This document shows, piece by piece, positions 12,487 to 20,931 of a DNA stretch of 64,000 bases. The stretch comes from Streptomyces sp. CBMA291 (GTDB lineage Bacteria; Actinomycetota; Actinomycetes; Streptomycetales; Streptomycetaceae): contig NZ_MSJP01000096.1 of NCBI RefSeq assembly GCF_014596525.1, positions 1 through 64,000 of the forward strand. Direction: 5' to 3'. How positions within the stretch are numbered: position 1 is the stretch's first letter; each line of letters begins with the position of its first letter. The translations under genes and the position numbers were made by a program. Under the pieces are notes generated by a model that had not been told where the DNA came from, did not search any database, and saw only the letters and a program-made list of their open reading frames with translations.

Positions 12487-13482
12487 TTACTTGACGGCCT
12501 TCGCGGCCGCAAGGACCTCGCCCATGCGCTTCTTGATGGCGGCAAGCTGGTCCTTGTTCTCCTCGATCAGCCGCTTCTGGACGGCCGACTCCTCCTTGAA
12601 CCAGACCTCGATCAGACGGGTCTGCTCCTTGCAGTCGATGTCGTCCAGCGCAAGCTCGATCGCGTTCTTGGTGGTGCCGTCGCCGTTGCCGTCGGCGTAG
12701 CCCTGCTCCATCGCCCGGTACGGATCGGCGGCTTTGCGGCCCTTGTCCTTCATGCAGGCCGACCAGCTCTTGAGGGCCTTCTCGACCGGCTTCAGCGGTC
12801 GGGACTCGGAGAGGCTTGTCGAGGCGAGCCCGGAGACAAAGCCCGCATCCCCTTCGTTCACCTTGAGCCGCCGCTTCGACCAGCCGGCGCAGCCGCCCTC
12901 GTGCAGCTTCTTTCCGTTGTGCTCGGCGCGTGCGGGCTCCGGGACCCCGCCGAAATGGCCGTCGGCGCCCTTGGCACCCGTGGCGCCCGCGGGCGGGGCG
13001 AACTCGGGCTTCTTCCTCCCGGTCAGGACCTCCACCTCGATGTCCGAAAGCCCCTCCTCGGCGGATTCGAGGCTCCGGGTCAGCTCCTTCGGCAGCCCGT
13101 ACCCGTACTTCTGTGCCTGTGCGCGGTCACTGAGGCCGTAACGCCGTTCGATCGAGACGGCGTTGCTGTAGGGCGGCGGGTTCGCGCCGGGACGCGGAAG
13201 ATCGACGGTCAGCCCGTACTCGGACATGCACCGCGTCTGAAGGGTGCGCAGCGCGGTGTCGACGGCGACCTGATCCGCATAGGAGGACAGGTAGGACTCA
13301 AGCGGCAGCTCCAGGCCCTTGACCAACCCGGACGTGGGCTTCTCCGCAGGCCAGTTGGCCTGGTCGATCGGCGCCTTTTCCTTCGCCGAGTCGGAGGCCG
13401 GTCCGGACGTGGAGCAGGCACCGAGCGAAATTGCCGCGAGCATGACAGTGGTGGCGACGGTCGTTCGCCTGAGGACGTGCAT
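12487..13482 (-). CDS. Lipoprotein of unknown function
   Basis: This 331-residue protein starts at ATG 13482 and has a lipoprotein signal with lipobox LGAC (Cys near residue 23). The mature part is charged and mostly helical, contains several spaced cysteines (RCMSEYG, GGCAGWS, SACMKDKG, DIDCKEQ), and ends in a Lys/Glu-rich helical tail that may form a coiled coil. It lies 17 bp upstream of the large secreted-protein gene and just downstream of a decayed FtsX-type ABC permease, so it may once have belonged to a peptidoglycan-related ABC operon. No enzymatic motif is visible. The gene looks intact, unlike its upstream neighbours. Confidence 0.8.
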   Translation of the reverse strand: MHVLRRTTVATTVMLAAISLGACSTSGPASDSAKEKAPIDQANWPAEKPTSGLVKGLELPLESYLSSYADQVAVDTALRTLQTRCMSEYGLTVDLPRPGANPPPYSNAVSIERRYGLSDRAQAQKYGYGLPKELTRSLESAEEGLSDIEVEVLTGRKKPEFAPPAGATGAKGADGHFGGVPEPARAEHNGKKLHEGGCAGWSKRRLKVNEGDAGFVSGLASTSLSESRPLKPVEKALKSWSACMKDKGRKAADPYRAMEQGYADGNGDGTTKNAIELALDDIDCKEQTRLIEVWFKEESAVQKRLIEENKDQLAAIKKRMGEVLAAAKAVK

Positions 13483-13550
13483 GGGGTTTTCCTTCTCTAC
13501 GTGACGTGAGGTGGTCCACGTGCGTGGCGCATGCCGGCCGCGCTCCTTGC

Positions 13551-14533
13551 GCTCGGCGGCGCAGCGCCTCCACCGGCGTGATGCGGGAAGCTCTCCAGGC
13601 CGGATACAGGCCGGCCGGCAGACCAGTCGCCAGGCCGATGGCGGGCGCGGTTGTCACCGTCACGGAATGGATGCCGGGCGCCCCGTCCCGGGCGATCGCG
13701 ACTCCAACAACAGTCAGCGTGCCAAGGGAGGCACCAACGAGGCCCCCGGGACCCCAAGGTCGCGGATTTCGTGAGGAACTGAGTGGTGATGCGCCGACCG
13801 CGTGCTCCCAGCGCACGCCGCAGCCCGATCTCACTCGTGCGTTCCAGCACTGCCACGAGTGTGGTTCCGGCGATGCCGACGGCTCCTACGGCGAGGCAGA
13901 TCGCCGCAAGGAGGAGAATAAGACCGTCGGCTGAGTCTCGACGGTTGAGATACCGACCTGGGCAGCGGCCCCTGCCTCAACGACTGCCGCACGCCGGCGG
14001 ATTCTGTCGTGCGCGACAGAAGGATTCCTGCCCTGGGCCATCGCGGGACCGGCGGCATCAAGGGCGCCTGAGGAGGCGGCAACGACTTGGATGTCCTGCC
14101 CACCGCGTGAGAATCCGACGGGTGCCGAACCCACGGAGTCGCCGTCCTGCGACCGAACGGGCCAGTACACCCCGGCATGTTCCACGCCGTTGAGGCGCCC
14201 TGCCTGCTGTTCCCCATCAGTCGGGAATGCGAGATCCACAAACTCGTCGTGGTCTTTTGTAAAGCCCTCGAAGGTCACTTCCGTCGTGCTCAGGGCGCTG
14301 AAACGCTCGCCGATCCGCGACGAGGCCGTTGATGTCAATCCCAGGAGGACCGCGAAGGCACCCACTCCCAGAACCGTCCCCACGGACGTGACCAATGAGC
14401 GTGCGGGACGTTGCAGCATGCCGTAACTCGTCTCCGCCCTTACGTCTCGTACGGAGAATCGCGTGACGGGTATGGACCGAGCGTTGTGGCGACCTCGGCG
14501 CAGTCGCACCCTTGGCATGAGTCTGCGCCTCAC
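13551..14533 (-). pseudogene. FtsX/MacB-type ABC permease pseudogene with internal deletion
   Basis: The N-terminal part (14533 down to about 13950) matches FtsX/MacB permeases: FSVRDVRAETSYGMLQRPAR, then GTVLGVGAFAVLLGLTS and a periplasmic segment ending ISTVETQPTV. After a junction near 13945 the sequence resumes in another frame with the membrane segment DGLILLLAAICLAVGAVGIA and VLERTSEIGLRRALGARGRR. A second shift near 13755 leads to LVGASLGTLTVVGVAIA and the C-terminal RASRITPVEALRR. The middle of the periplasmic domain, more than a hundred residues in typical family members, is missing. The gene therefore carries an internal deletion and two frame changes. The expected ATPase partner survives only as a fragment at about 14601-14725. 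Confidence 0.8.
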
Positions 14534-14600
14534 TCCCTACCTCCTCCGTGAGTCGTCCGCCGCGGGTAGTGATCGTTCGTTCGCCTTGCTGGGCCACTGT

Positions 14601-14725
14601 TCAGATCGTGCGTAATGAAAAGAATGGCCATGCCAGTCCCGTGCAAACGTGCGACAACTCCACAATGGAGGTGGAAGTTGAGGTATCGAGATTGCCGGTT
14701 GGTTCATGGCAAAATAGGTACCGCC
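14601..14725 (-). pseudogene. ABC transporter ATPase fragment (Walker B / D-loop)
   Basis: On the minus strand 14720-14650 reads YLFCHEPTGNLDTSTSTSIV, the Walker B to D-loop region of a LolD/MacB-type ATPase, where DEPTGNLD is normal and the first Asp has become His. Nothing recognisable of the Walker A half remains upstream. It precedes the FtsX permease pseudogene on the same strand, as in intact FtsX-type operons. Confidence 0.6.
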
Positions 14726-14991
14726 TGCATCGGGTCAACCCCAAAGGCAGGCAGACGGCTTTCTTTGATTTCACCCAAGCCGAGGGGGATCGTGCGCATC
14801 TGAGCGATAGCTGCACGGCGAGCGTCAACACTCGCATGAGTTGCGATACAGGTCGCACGAGCCCCCCCGGACCTGCTGAAATCCATGTGGATCACCCTAC
14901 ACTCCGGGGCGGCCAATTCAAGATCCATAAAGCTGACCTGTCGTGCGATCAGGGGCATACGGGATGACTGCCGCTCTGCGGCGTCGCCCTG
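14726..14991. other. Decayed intergenic sequence
   Basis: There is no convincing coding sequence on either strand. Short open frames lack ribosome sites, and the third-position GC bias is weaker than in neighbouring genes. It probably contains eroded remains of the ATPase gene and of the upstream part of the HNH-type gene. Confidence 0.4.
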
Positions 14992-15528
14992 ATGGGCCCT
15001 CAACCATGGAATTCCGAACTCGCGCAATTCCGATCTGTCCTTGCCGAAACAGGGCACCACTACGTCATCCCGACTTGTCGTAGCAGTCCGGCGCAGATTG
15101 CCCATATCGAGCCATGGGGAAGATTCGGATGCGCGAGTTTCATAACGTGGTACCCCTGTGCGGCTACTGCCATGACCTTGAGAAGGCGGGCCAGATCGAC
15201 AGGAAGCCGCTCAGGCGGTACAAGTCGAACCCCGGGCTCTTGAACTCTCGCCAACTCTCGCTATGGGGACTACGAGCAAAGGGTGTTGACCGTGTTCGGG
15301 GCCGATCAGGGCGACATCGACACCTTCACTGATGGACCGTATGTCGTCCTGCCTCAAGGGCGTGAACCGGATCTCTGGTGCCTCATCCACGACCGGATGA
15401 CCGAGGCGGTAGTGAAGCAGGGCGATGACTGCGGCAGAGGGATTGTTGCTGGTGACGTGACCTTTCGATTTGCGGAGGATGGCCACGATCTGGCCAGAAG
15501 TCTGCGGGACGCGCACCCAATTGACTGA
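14992..15528 (+). pseudogene. HNH-type endonuclease-like pseudogene, frameshifted twice
   Basis: Three consecutive frames join into one protein-like sequence. The first ends IPTCRSSPAQIAHIEPWGRF (to about 15130). The second continues REFHNVVPLCGYCHDLEKAG, with the Cys pairs and HN...CH pattern of an HNH-like zinc site. The third runs SRYGDYEQRVLTVFGADQGD and ends RSLRDAHPID before a stop at 15528. The second shift is explained exactly by a 10-bp tandem duplication at 15242-15261: removing one copy restores LLNSRYGDYEQ. The family resemblance is by eye. The gene is inactive as it stands. Confidence 0.55.
15242..15261. repeat. 10-bp tandem duplication causing a frameshift
   Basis: GAACTCTCGC is followed directly by CAACTCTCGC (9 of 10 identical). 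The extra 10 bp changes the reading frame of the HNH-like pseudogene. Deleting one copy fuses the two frames without disturbing the protein pattern. Confidence 0.75.
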
Positions 15529-15579
15529 CTAGCTCGTGCACGGTAAGTCGCAAGACGCCGAGCCGCAGGTGGTCGATCA

Positions 15580-15920
15580 CGGTTGGATGGTGGGAATCGT
15601 GACTCGCACAGCGATCGTGATCAGTCGTCGGATCACGGGTCTATCGGCCGACGTGATCGCTGAACGTGTCGCGGATCTGGGCCCGTCAGGTCATGAGCGT
15701 CACCAGACAAGGCTGACCTCTCCGCCGCGGAAGCGGGCTGTGGGTGCTGACCTAGGCACCGGCTAGTGTTCATCGACCGGCTCCTGGCCACGCTCTTCCC
15801 TCTCCTTCACGGAGTCACTCATGACGTGCTGGCCTGCTGGTTCGGCGTGAACCGTTCCACCATCACCCGTGCCATCGGCGAAGTGCGGCTGTTACTCGCC
15901 GGGCGGGGGTGCCGAGCTGC
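15580..15920 (+). mobile_element. Truncated IS5-family-like transposase remnant
   Basis: The first frame reads MVGIVTRTAIVISRRITGLS then HERHQTRLTSPPRKRAVGA. A second frame continues LVFIDRLLATLFPLLHGVTH, DVLACWFGVNRSTITRAIGE and ends at RGC. This is the N-terminal helix-turn-helix part of a DDE transposase of the IS5 group found in Streptomyces. It has a frameshift near 15755 and loses the catalytic part after about 15915, where the remains of an unrelated membrane-protein gene begin. No clear right inverted repeat is visible. Confidence 0.7.
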
Positions 15921-15967
15921 CGTCACGCGCGCTCCGCGCGCCATCCGAACCGCTCGGGGCCCTCCAG

Positions 15968-16240
15968 CTACACCGGCGTGAGGGCGTCATAGACCTCGCG
16001 TATCTTCATGCCGAGCTGTTGGGTCGAGCTGCTTCCGACGCGGTCTGTACGTATCGCGGTGATCGTGTCGCGGCCGACGCGGAGAGCAGCGTCGTACCGG
16101 GCGCTGAAGACGCTGTAAGCGTCTCGACGGGCCTGTCGCCGCCACTGCGCCCGCTGTGCCCGACCAGTGAAGTGAGCGGCACCGGCTGTTCCGAGGATCC
16201 CGATCGCGGCGCCCGCAAGTGCCGCGATGCCCTGCTCCAT
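15968..16240 (-). CDS. Small membrane-anchored protein, probably truncated
   Basis: This encodes 90 residues from ATG 16240 (a GTG two codons upstream at 16246 is also possible). The N terminus MEQGIAALAGAAIGILGTAG forms one transmembrane segment, followed by a positively charged helical region (RAQWRRQARRDAYSVFSARY). The pattern is familiar from longer actinomycete proteins with the same N terminus. Here the frame stops shortly before the transposase remnant, which suggests that insertion or deletion removed the C-terminal half. No clear ribosome site is visible. Function is unknown. Confidence 0.45.
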   Translation of the reverse strand: MEQGIAALAGAAIGILGTAGAAHFTGRAQRAQWRRQARRDAYSVFSARYDAALRVGRDTITAIRTDRVGSSSTQQLGMKIREVYDALTPV

Positions 16241-16656
16241 GCGCACATTGGAGCGCGACAGGGATCGCGGGGCCGTGGCGTTCCGGAATTTCGGAACGGC
16301 ACGCTGTATGCCAGCACACGGCGACGTTCGTTCAGGAGCCCGTGGTGTCTCGATGACGTCCTGGCGGTCTGCGCGTTCCCTGAGAGTGGCGGCGAGCCGA
16401 CGGGGGGGGCGCCCGGCCCTCCTCGCTCGGTCCAGATGCGGATCATCTCCCAGAAGGCCGCCTCACGGCGGCGGGCGCCGCATTGCGACCCGGCGGCCAG
16501 GGGAAGTGGGCAGCGTGCCGACGCAGCATGGTGAACGCGGGCGTCGCTCCGGGAGGCCTGCAGGCCGCAGGAGGTTCCTGGCCCCCTCCGTCGCCCCCTG
16601 TACGTCATCCTTCGTCTGCCTCGCGGGCCGGTTGCCCTCTCGCCATAGACCAGTGG
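16241..16656. other. Non-coding or decayed stretch
   Basis: Open frames on both strands here have arginine-rich, low-complexity translations typical of antisense or non-coding GC-rich DNA. No ribosome site, promoter or family pattern stands out. Confidence 0.4.
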
Positions 16657-16680
16657 GTTGGAAAAACAGATTCAGTGGGC
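16657..16680 (-). promoter_or_regulatory. Third, inverted copy of the operator-like motif
   Basis: The plus strand reads GTTGGAAAAACAGATTCAGT, which resembles the reverse complement of the two motifs at 16728-16779. It lies about 48 bp upstream of that pair. Its significance depends on whether the pair is a real binding site. Confidence 0.3.
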
Positions 16681-16727
16681 GGACCTGCGGAGTCGTCAGG
16701 CCGGTACGAGCATGACCACCTTTCCAA

Positions 16728-16779
16728 AGTGAGTTTGCTTTCCCAACTCACATCTCTATAGTGAGTCCTGTTTTCCAAC
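16728..16779 (+). promoter_or_regulatory. Pair of direct repeats upstream of thioesterase-SDR-MFS genes, candidate operators
   Basis: AGTGAGTTTGCTTTCCCAAC (16728-16747) and AGTGAGTCCTGTTTTCCAAC (16760-16779) match at 15 of 20 positions and are spaced 32 bp apart. The first also contains the inverted repeat GTGAGTT...AACTCAC (16729-16751). They lie 49-100 bp upstream of the thioesterase start in an unusually A/T-rich patch. The arrangement suggests a repressor site. No regulator gene survives nearby. Confidence 0.45.
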
Positions 16780-16827
16780 TATCTGGATCGGGCAGTCCCC
16801 TTGGCTCGATCGAACGAGGAGACCGGA

Positions 16828-17529
16828 ATGAGGACTTCACCACCCGACAGCGCGTGTGTCACCGATGAGGCGGTGACACGGATCGACCCCCCATGGAGGT
16901 CCCGGGCGGGCACCCACGGGGGCCGTGTCGCGGCGGCGGCGCTCACGGCCGTGCGGGAACAGGCTGTCGGGCAAGGCCGCCCGCTCCGCGCCCTGACCGG
17001 AGACTTCCGCGCCCCTGTCGACATCCGTCCGCTCCGCCTGTCCCTCACCGGTCCCCGAGCGGGGCATCGGGCCTCGACCTGCCCGCCAGGCTCGTGGTCT
17101 TCGCCCGGCAGGTGGAGGTGCGGCCCGTCACCGAGACGCTGCCCCTCACCGGAGGTGAGCTGGTCGAGCGGTTGGCCTGCGTACGGTTCACCGCCGGGCG
17201 GTCGCTGGACGACGCCGCGGTTGTCAACCTCACCGATGTCCTCCCGCCCTCCCTGTTCACGCGCTGGCGCACCCCGCACCCCGCGTCCGGTGCCGACCGC
17301 CGAGCCGACCATCGACTTCGCCGACACCGTGGACTTCGAAGCGCCCGCAGACTGGGCCCTCGTACGGGTCCGTACCGAGCAGGCCGACGACGGCTGGGCA
17401 GTCGACGGCAGCGAGGCGTGGTCGACCGACGGCCGGATGCCGACCCTCGCGTGGCAGGCCCACGTCGTCCAGGACGCCCCTGCGAAGGACGCGCCCTCGG
17501 CTACGGCGGCCCTCCAGGGGACTTCGTGA
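16828..17529 (+). pseudogene. TesB-like acyl-CoA thioesterase pseudogene
   Basis: ATG 16828 has a GAGGAG site in front. The first frame gives GGRVAAAALTAVREQAVGQG and RPLRALTGDFRAPV, the first hotdog fold of the thioesterase-like superfamily. Near 17050 the sequence jumps to another frame and continues FARQVEVRPVTETLPL, RFTAGRSLDDAAVV, LTDVLPPSLFTRW, the second hotdog fold, with roughly 60 intervening residues lost. At 17271-17284 a 7-bp tandem duplication returns the reading to the first frame (VPTAEPTIDFADTVDF, DDGWAVDGSEAWSTDGRMP). The gene is broken by one deletion and one small duplication. Its TGA overlaps the GTG of the SDR gene. Confidence 0.75.
17271..17284. repeat. 7-bp tandem duplication causing a frameshift
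   Basis: ACCCCGC occurs twice in direct succession inside the thioesterase pseudogene. Removing one copy turns the local translation into TRWRTPRPVPTAEPTIDFAD, the uninterrupted family pattern. Confidence 0.75.
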
Positions 17530-18191
17530 ACACCTGCGGTGCCAGCGCACTCGTCACGGGAGCAATCGGCGGACCGGGCCGCGCCTTCGCCCTCGGCCTG
17601 CCGACGCGCGACGCGCGCACCTTGTACGCGGCAGCACGTGGCCCGAAGGCAGTGACCGGCCCCGGGCTGACACCCCTCCCCCGCCGCATCACCGACCCGG
17701 CCCCCGTGCCCACAGCCGACGAGCGCTGCCCGGCCACCACCCTGGTGGTCGACAACACGAGGATCGCGCGCGACGGTTCGCCGCTCTCTGCGGAGTACCT
17801 CGACGGAGCATGCGACCAACCGGAGACCGACCTGTTCGGCCCTCTCGCCATGTGCCGCGCCTCTGCCCCCGTCCTCGGAAAGAGCGACAGCGGGGCACTG
17901 GTCAACGTGCTCTCCGTACTCTCCTGGCACACGCTGCCGCAGATCGGCTCGCCCAAGGCGACCGCCTGGTCGATGACCAGATCGGTACGCGAGAGTCCGC
18001 GCGCGCAAGACCCCTTCACGATCGCCGGGCACACGGCGTTCATCGACACTGGTACGGCCACCCACGGCGGCCAGACCAAGATCAGCCCTGCTGACCTGGC
18101 CGGCCTGGCCGACCGCGAGGAAGCCCTCACGATCGACGTCACCCGCCAGGCCAGGAGCACGCTGTCCCGAGGAGCGAACCATGACCACTGA
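17526..18191 (+). CDS. Degenerate SDR-family oxidoreductase, catalytic motif lost
   Basis: This encodes 221 residues from GTG 17526, overlapping the upstream TGA (GTGA). The SDR framework is recognisable: ALVTGAIGGPGRAFA near the N terminus (TGxxxGxG retained), FGPLAMCRASAPVL, ALVNVLSVLSW and HTAFIDTGTATH. However, the NNAG motif reads DNTR, and the YxxxK catalytic site is absent: QIGSPKATAWSMT lacks the Tyr-x-x-x segment expected between QIGS and K. The reading frame is open but the protein is unlikely to be an active dehydrogenase. The stop overlaps the start of the MFS gene by 11 bp. It is best seen as a decaying gene kept in frame by chance or by recent loss. Confidence 0.6.
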   Translation: MNTCGASALVTGAIGGPGRAFALGLPTRDARTLYAAARGPKAVTGPGLTPLPRRITDPAPVPTADERCPATTLVVDNTRIARDGSPLSAEYLDGACDQPETDLFGPLAMCRASAPVLGKSDSGALVNVLSVLSWHTLPQIGSPKATAWSMTRSVRESPRAQDPFTIAGHTAFIDTGTATHGGQTKISPADLAGLADREEALTIDVTRQARSTLSRGANHDH

Positions 18192-19626
18192 TCTGCGCGA
18201 CGCAACAGCCGAGGAGCGCGACGACGCCCACGGCAGTCGCCCGGGGCCGGTCCTCGTCGCCGCGTGCCTGGGACTGTTCACGGTGTTCCTCCAGACCACC
18301 CAGACCATCGGCACGCTCGGCGCCGTCCAGGCCGATCTGCGCCTCGCCGCAGCCGACATGGTGTGGGTGCCGAGCATGTACACCCTGGTCGTGGCATCCT
18401 GCGTACTCGGCGCGGGCGCCCTGGCCGACCGGTGGGGGCGCAGGCGTGTCTTCCTGATCGGGACCGCCGCGATGGCCGCAGGCGCTCTGGTGCTGCTCCT
18501 CGCCGACAATCTGGCCACCCTCCTCACCGGCCAGGCGATCGCCGGCCTGGGCGGCGCCCTGATCACCCCCAGCTCCCTCGCGCTGATCACCCACGCCGTC
18601 CGCGACCCGCGCCGCCGCGCCGGGGCGATCGCCGCATGGGCGGCCGCCTCCGGACTCGGTCTGGCCGTCGGCCCCCTCGTCGCGGGCCTCGCACTGCGCT
18701 GGTGGACCTGGCACGCGGCCTTCTGGCTCAACCTCGTCGTGGCGGGCCTCGCGGCGATCGTCGCGCTCCGCCGGGTCACCGAGTCCCGTAACCCTGCTCA
18801 GCGCCTGGACTGGGCGGGACAGCTCACCGCGATCGCAGGTCTCGCGCTCCTGGTCTTCTGGCTGATCGACGGCGGTCACCACGGTTACGCCTCCGCACGG
18901 GCCCTGGCCGCCATCGTGGCAGCGGTCCTTCTGCTGGCCGCCTTCACCCTGGTCGAACTGCGCCGTACCGCCCCCATGGTCGACCTGCGGCTGATGCGCG
19001 ATCCCTCCTACAGCGTCTCCCTTCTGCTGGCCGGGACCGTCCTGTTCGGCTTCGTCGGCATCTGCCTTCTCCAAGTGCTGTGGCTCCAGCAGGTACGGGG
19101 GCTGACCGCCCTACAGGTGGGCGTCCAACTCCTCACGGAATTCGGCGCGTTCATCGCCGCCTCGGTCCTGGCCGGCATACTGGTGCGCCGACTCGGCCCG
19201 CGTGCCCTGATCACGGCGGGCCTGCTGCTCGCGGCCGTCGGTGCCGTACTCTTCGCGCAGGTCGGACCGGACACCGCGTTCGCCGGGTACGCCGCCGCCT
19301 TTGTCATCTTCGGATTCGGCTGCGGTCTCGCCAACGCCCCGTCCACCGCCCTCGCCGTTAGCCACGTCCCGCACGGTCGCGAGGGCGAAGCGGGCGGCGC
19401 TGTCAACGCCGCCCGCCAGATCGGCGCCGTCCTCGGCACCAGCATCCTCGGCACACGGGTCACCACACGCTTCGAGGACCGCGTCGCCCACGTCCGTGAC
19501 CCGCGCATCGCCTTCACCGACGCGGTCACTCACGCCACGTGGGTCGCGGTCGCGGTCCTCGGCGTCGGCACCGTACTGGCACTCGGGCTGTCCGCCTGGT
19601 CCCGCCGCAGGGCGACCGCCAGGTGA
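18181..19626 (+). CDS. MFS drug/metabolite exporter, DHA2 (14-TM) family
   Basis: This encodes 481 residues from ATG 18181, overlapping the end of the SDR gene. It is strongly hydrophobic with about 14 predicted membrane segments. It has a motif A-like loop (GALADRWGRRRVFLIG) after the second segment and a motif C-like segment in the fifth (AAWAAASGLGLAVGPLVAG). These are hallmarks of the DHA2 proton-antiport exporters that include Streptomyces antibiotic resistance pumps. It appears intact although the two genes before it in the same putative transcription unit are degraded. Its substrate is unknown. The direct repeats at 16728-16779 may once have controlled it through the operon. Confidence 0.85.
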   Translation: MTTDLRDATAEERDDAHGSRPGPVLVAACLGLFTVFLQTTQTIGTLGAVQADLRLAAADMVWVPSMYTLVVASCVLGAGALADRWGRRRVFLIGTAAMAAGALVLLLADNLATLLTGQAIAGLGGALITPSSLALITHAVRDPRRRAGAIAAWAAASGLGLAVGPLVAGLALRWWTWHAAFWLNLVVAGLAAIVALRRVTESRNPAQRLDWAGQLTAIAGLALLVFWLIDGGHHGYASARALAAIVAAVLLLAAFTLVELRRTAPMVDLRLMRDPSYSVSLLLAGTVLFGFVGICLLQVLWLQQVRGLTALQVGVQLLTEFGAFIAASVLAGILVRRLGPRALITAGLLLAAVGAVLFAQVGPDTAFAGYAAAFVIFGFGCGLANAPSTALAVSHVPHGREGEAGGAVNAARQIGAVLGTSILGTRVTTRFEDRVAHVRDPRIAFTDAVTHATWVAVAVLGVGTVLALGLSAWSRRRATAR

Positions 19627-20309
19627 CCGCGCCGGACGAGGCGCTGGAGGGCGCCGGGCGTCACCCCTTGCCCGGCGACGCCGCCCCTTGCGGCCAGGGC
19701 GCGGGGTGGCGGCGGAGACGGCGATTCGCGGCATGCCGTCGCGATGCCCGGTTCCACGGTAGCGGGGACCAGTGGCACCGGGCAGCTTCGCTGTGGCTTT
19801 CGGCCCCCGCGTACGGGCTCACGGGATAGGGCTAACAGGCGGCCTTCGGCTGCCGGGAGGTGCCCGGAGCGGCCCCGGACCACCACCATGAACGCGGGCT
19901 CCTGCACCTCGGCCGACCGGGGCATCAGGGCCGTGCGCGGCTGCTTCCGGGGTGCGTGGTGCCGTGGGGCGCGGATGCCCCGGAACCCGGAGAGCACAGG
20001 GGCAGCCAGCCTCCCTGGACCATCCTTCGCGGCATCCACCCGACGGCGTTTGCCGAAGAACTCCATGAGCGGCTTGGTGCTACCCGAGAAGGCCGGACAG
20101 ACGGATGACGTGGCGGGACTCGCGGCATGGACGCCGCTCGTCCCCCCGCCAATGTCGCTCGTCCCCCGCCAGCCGCCAGCATGCTCGAAGCCGGGGCCGA
20201 GGCAGACGAGAGGTGTCCGTCCCGGTCGCTCCAACCACAGGATCCGGGCCTCGGCATGGGCCCGGCCTTCCGGTCCGCCGCGATAACCGATGGGGGATTT
20301 CCCTCTCCG
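19627..20309. other. Non-coding stretch of about 680 bp
   Basis: There is no gene that can be supported between the MFS stop and the aquaporin fragment. Open frames on both strands translate into low-complexity Arg/Pro/Gly sequence without ribosome sites. No terminator-quality hairpin directly follows the MFS gene. Confidence 0.4.
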
Positions 20310-20633
<324 letters not shown>

Positions 20634-20675
20634 CCGTGAGGATCGCGGTAGCGTTCCATGCCGGGTCGGCGTGGA

Positions 20676-20755
20676 CGGTCGCGTAACCGACGGGGACACG
20701 GGAGACCGCCTGCCCCGGTCGCGTAACCGACGGGGACGCGGGAGACCGCCTGCCC
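20676..20755. repeat. 40-bp tandem duplication
   Basis: Copies at 20676-20715 and 20716-20755 are adjacent and differ at one base (GGGGACACGG versus GGGGACGCGG). The repeat lies between the aquaporin fragment and the pyruvate dehydrogenase E1 remnant and belongs to neither. Confidence 0.9.
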
Positions 20756-20767
20756 CCAGACAAGTCG

Positions 20768-20930
20768 GCCGAGCATCGTTCCCACGACGGAGTCCGCCAC
20801 TTCGGTGTCGACGCCGAGTCCATCGTCGTACGCACCCTGCGCACGCTCGCCGCCCGCGGCGACGTGAAGCCCGACGTTCCCACCGCCGCCGCCCAACGCT
20901 ACGGCCTGACCGAGAAGGAGTGGACACCAC
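20768..20930 (+). pseudogene. Pyruvate dehydrogenase E1 (AceE-like) C-terminal remnant
   Basis: The plus strand reads GVRHFGVDAESIVVRTLRTL, AARGDVKPDVPTAAAQRYGL, TEK, which matches the C-terminal tail of homodimeric pyruvate dehydrogenase E1. Nothing upstream resembles the thiamine-binding domains. It ends at the ribosome site (AAGGAG, 20915-20920) of the E2 remnant that follows, so E1 and E2 were probably adjacent before the deletion. Confidence 0.55.
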
Positions 20931-20931
20931 C

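Noticed and set aside
16006..16608. Minus-strand 200-codon frame
   Set aside because: The translation is arginine-rich and overlaps the better supported small membrane protein in another frame.
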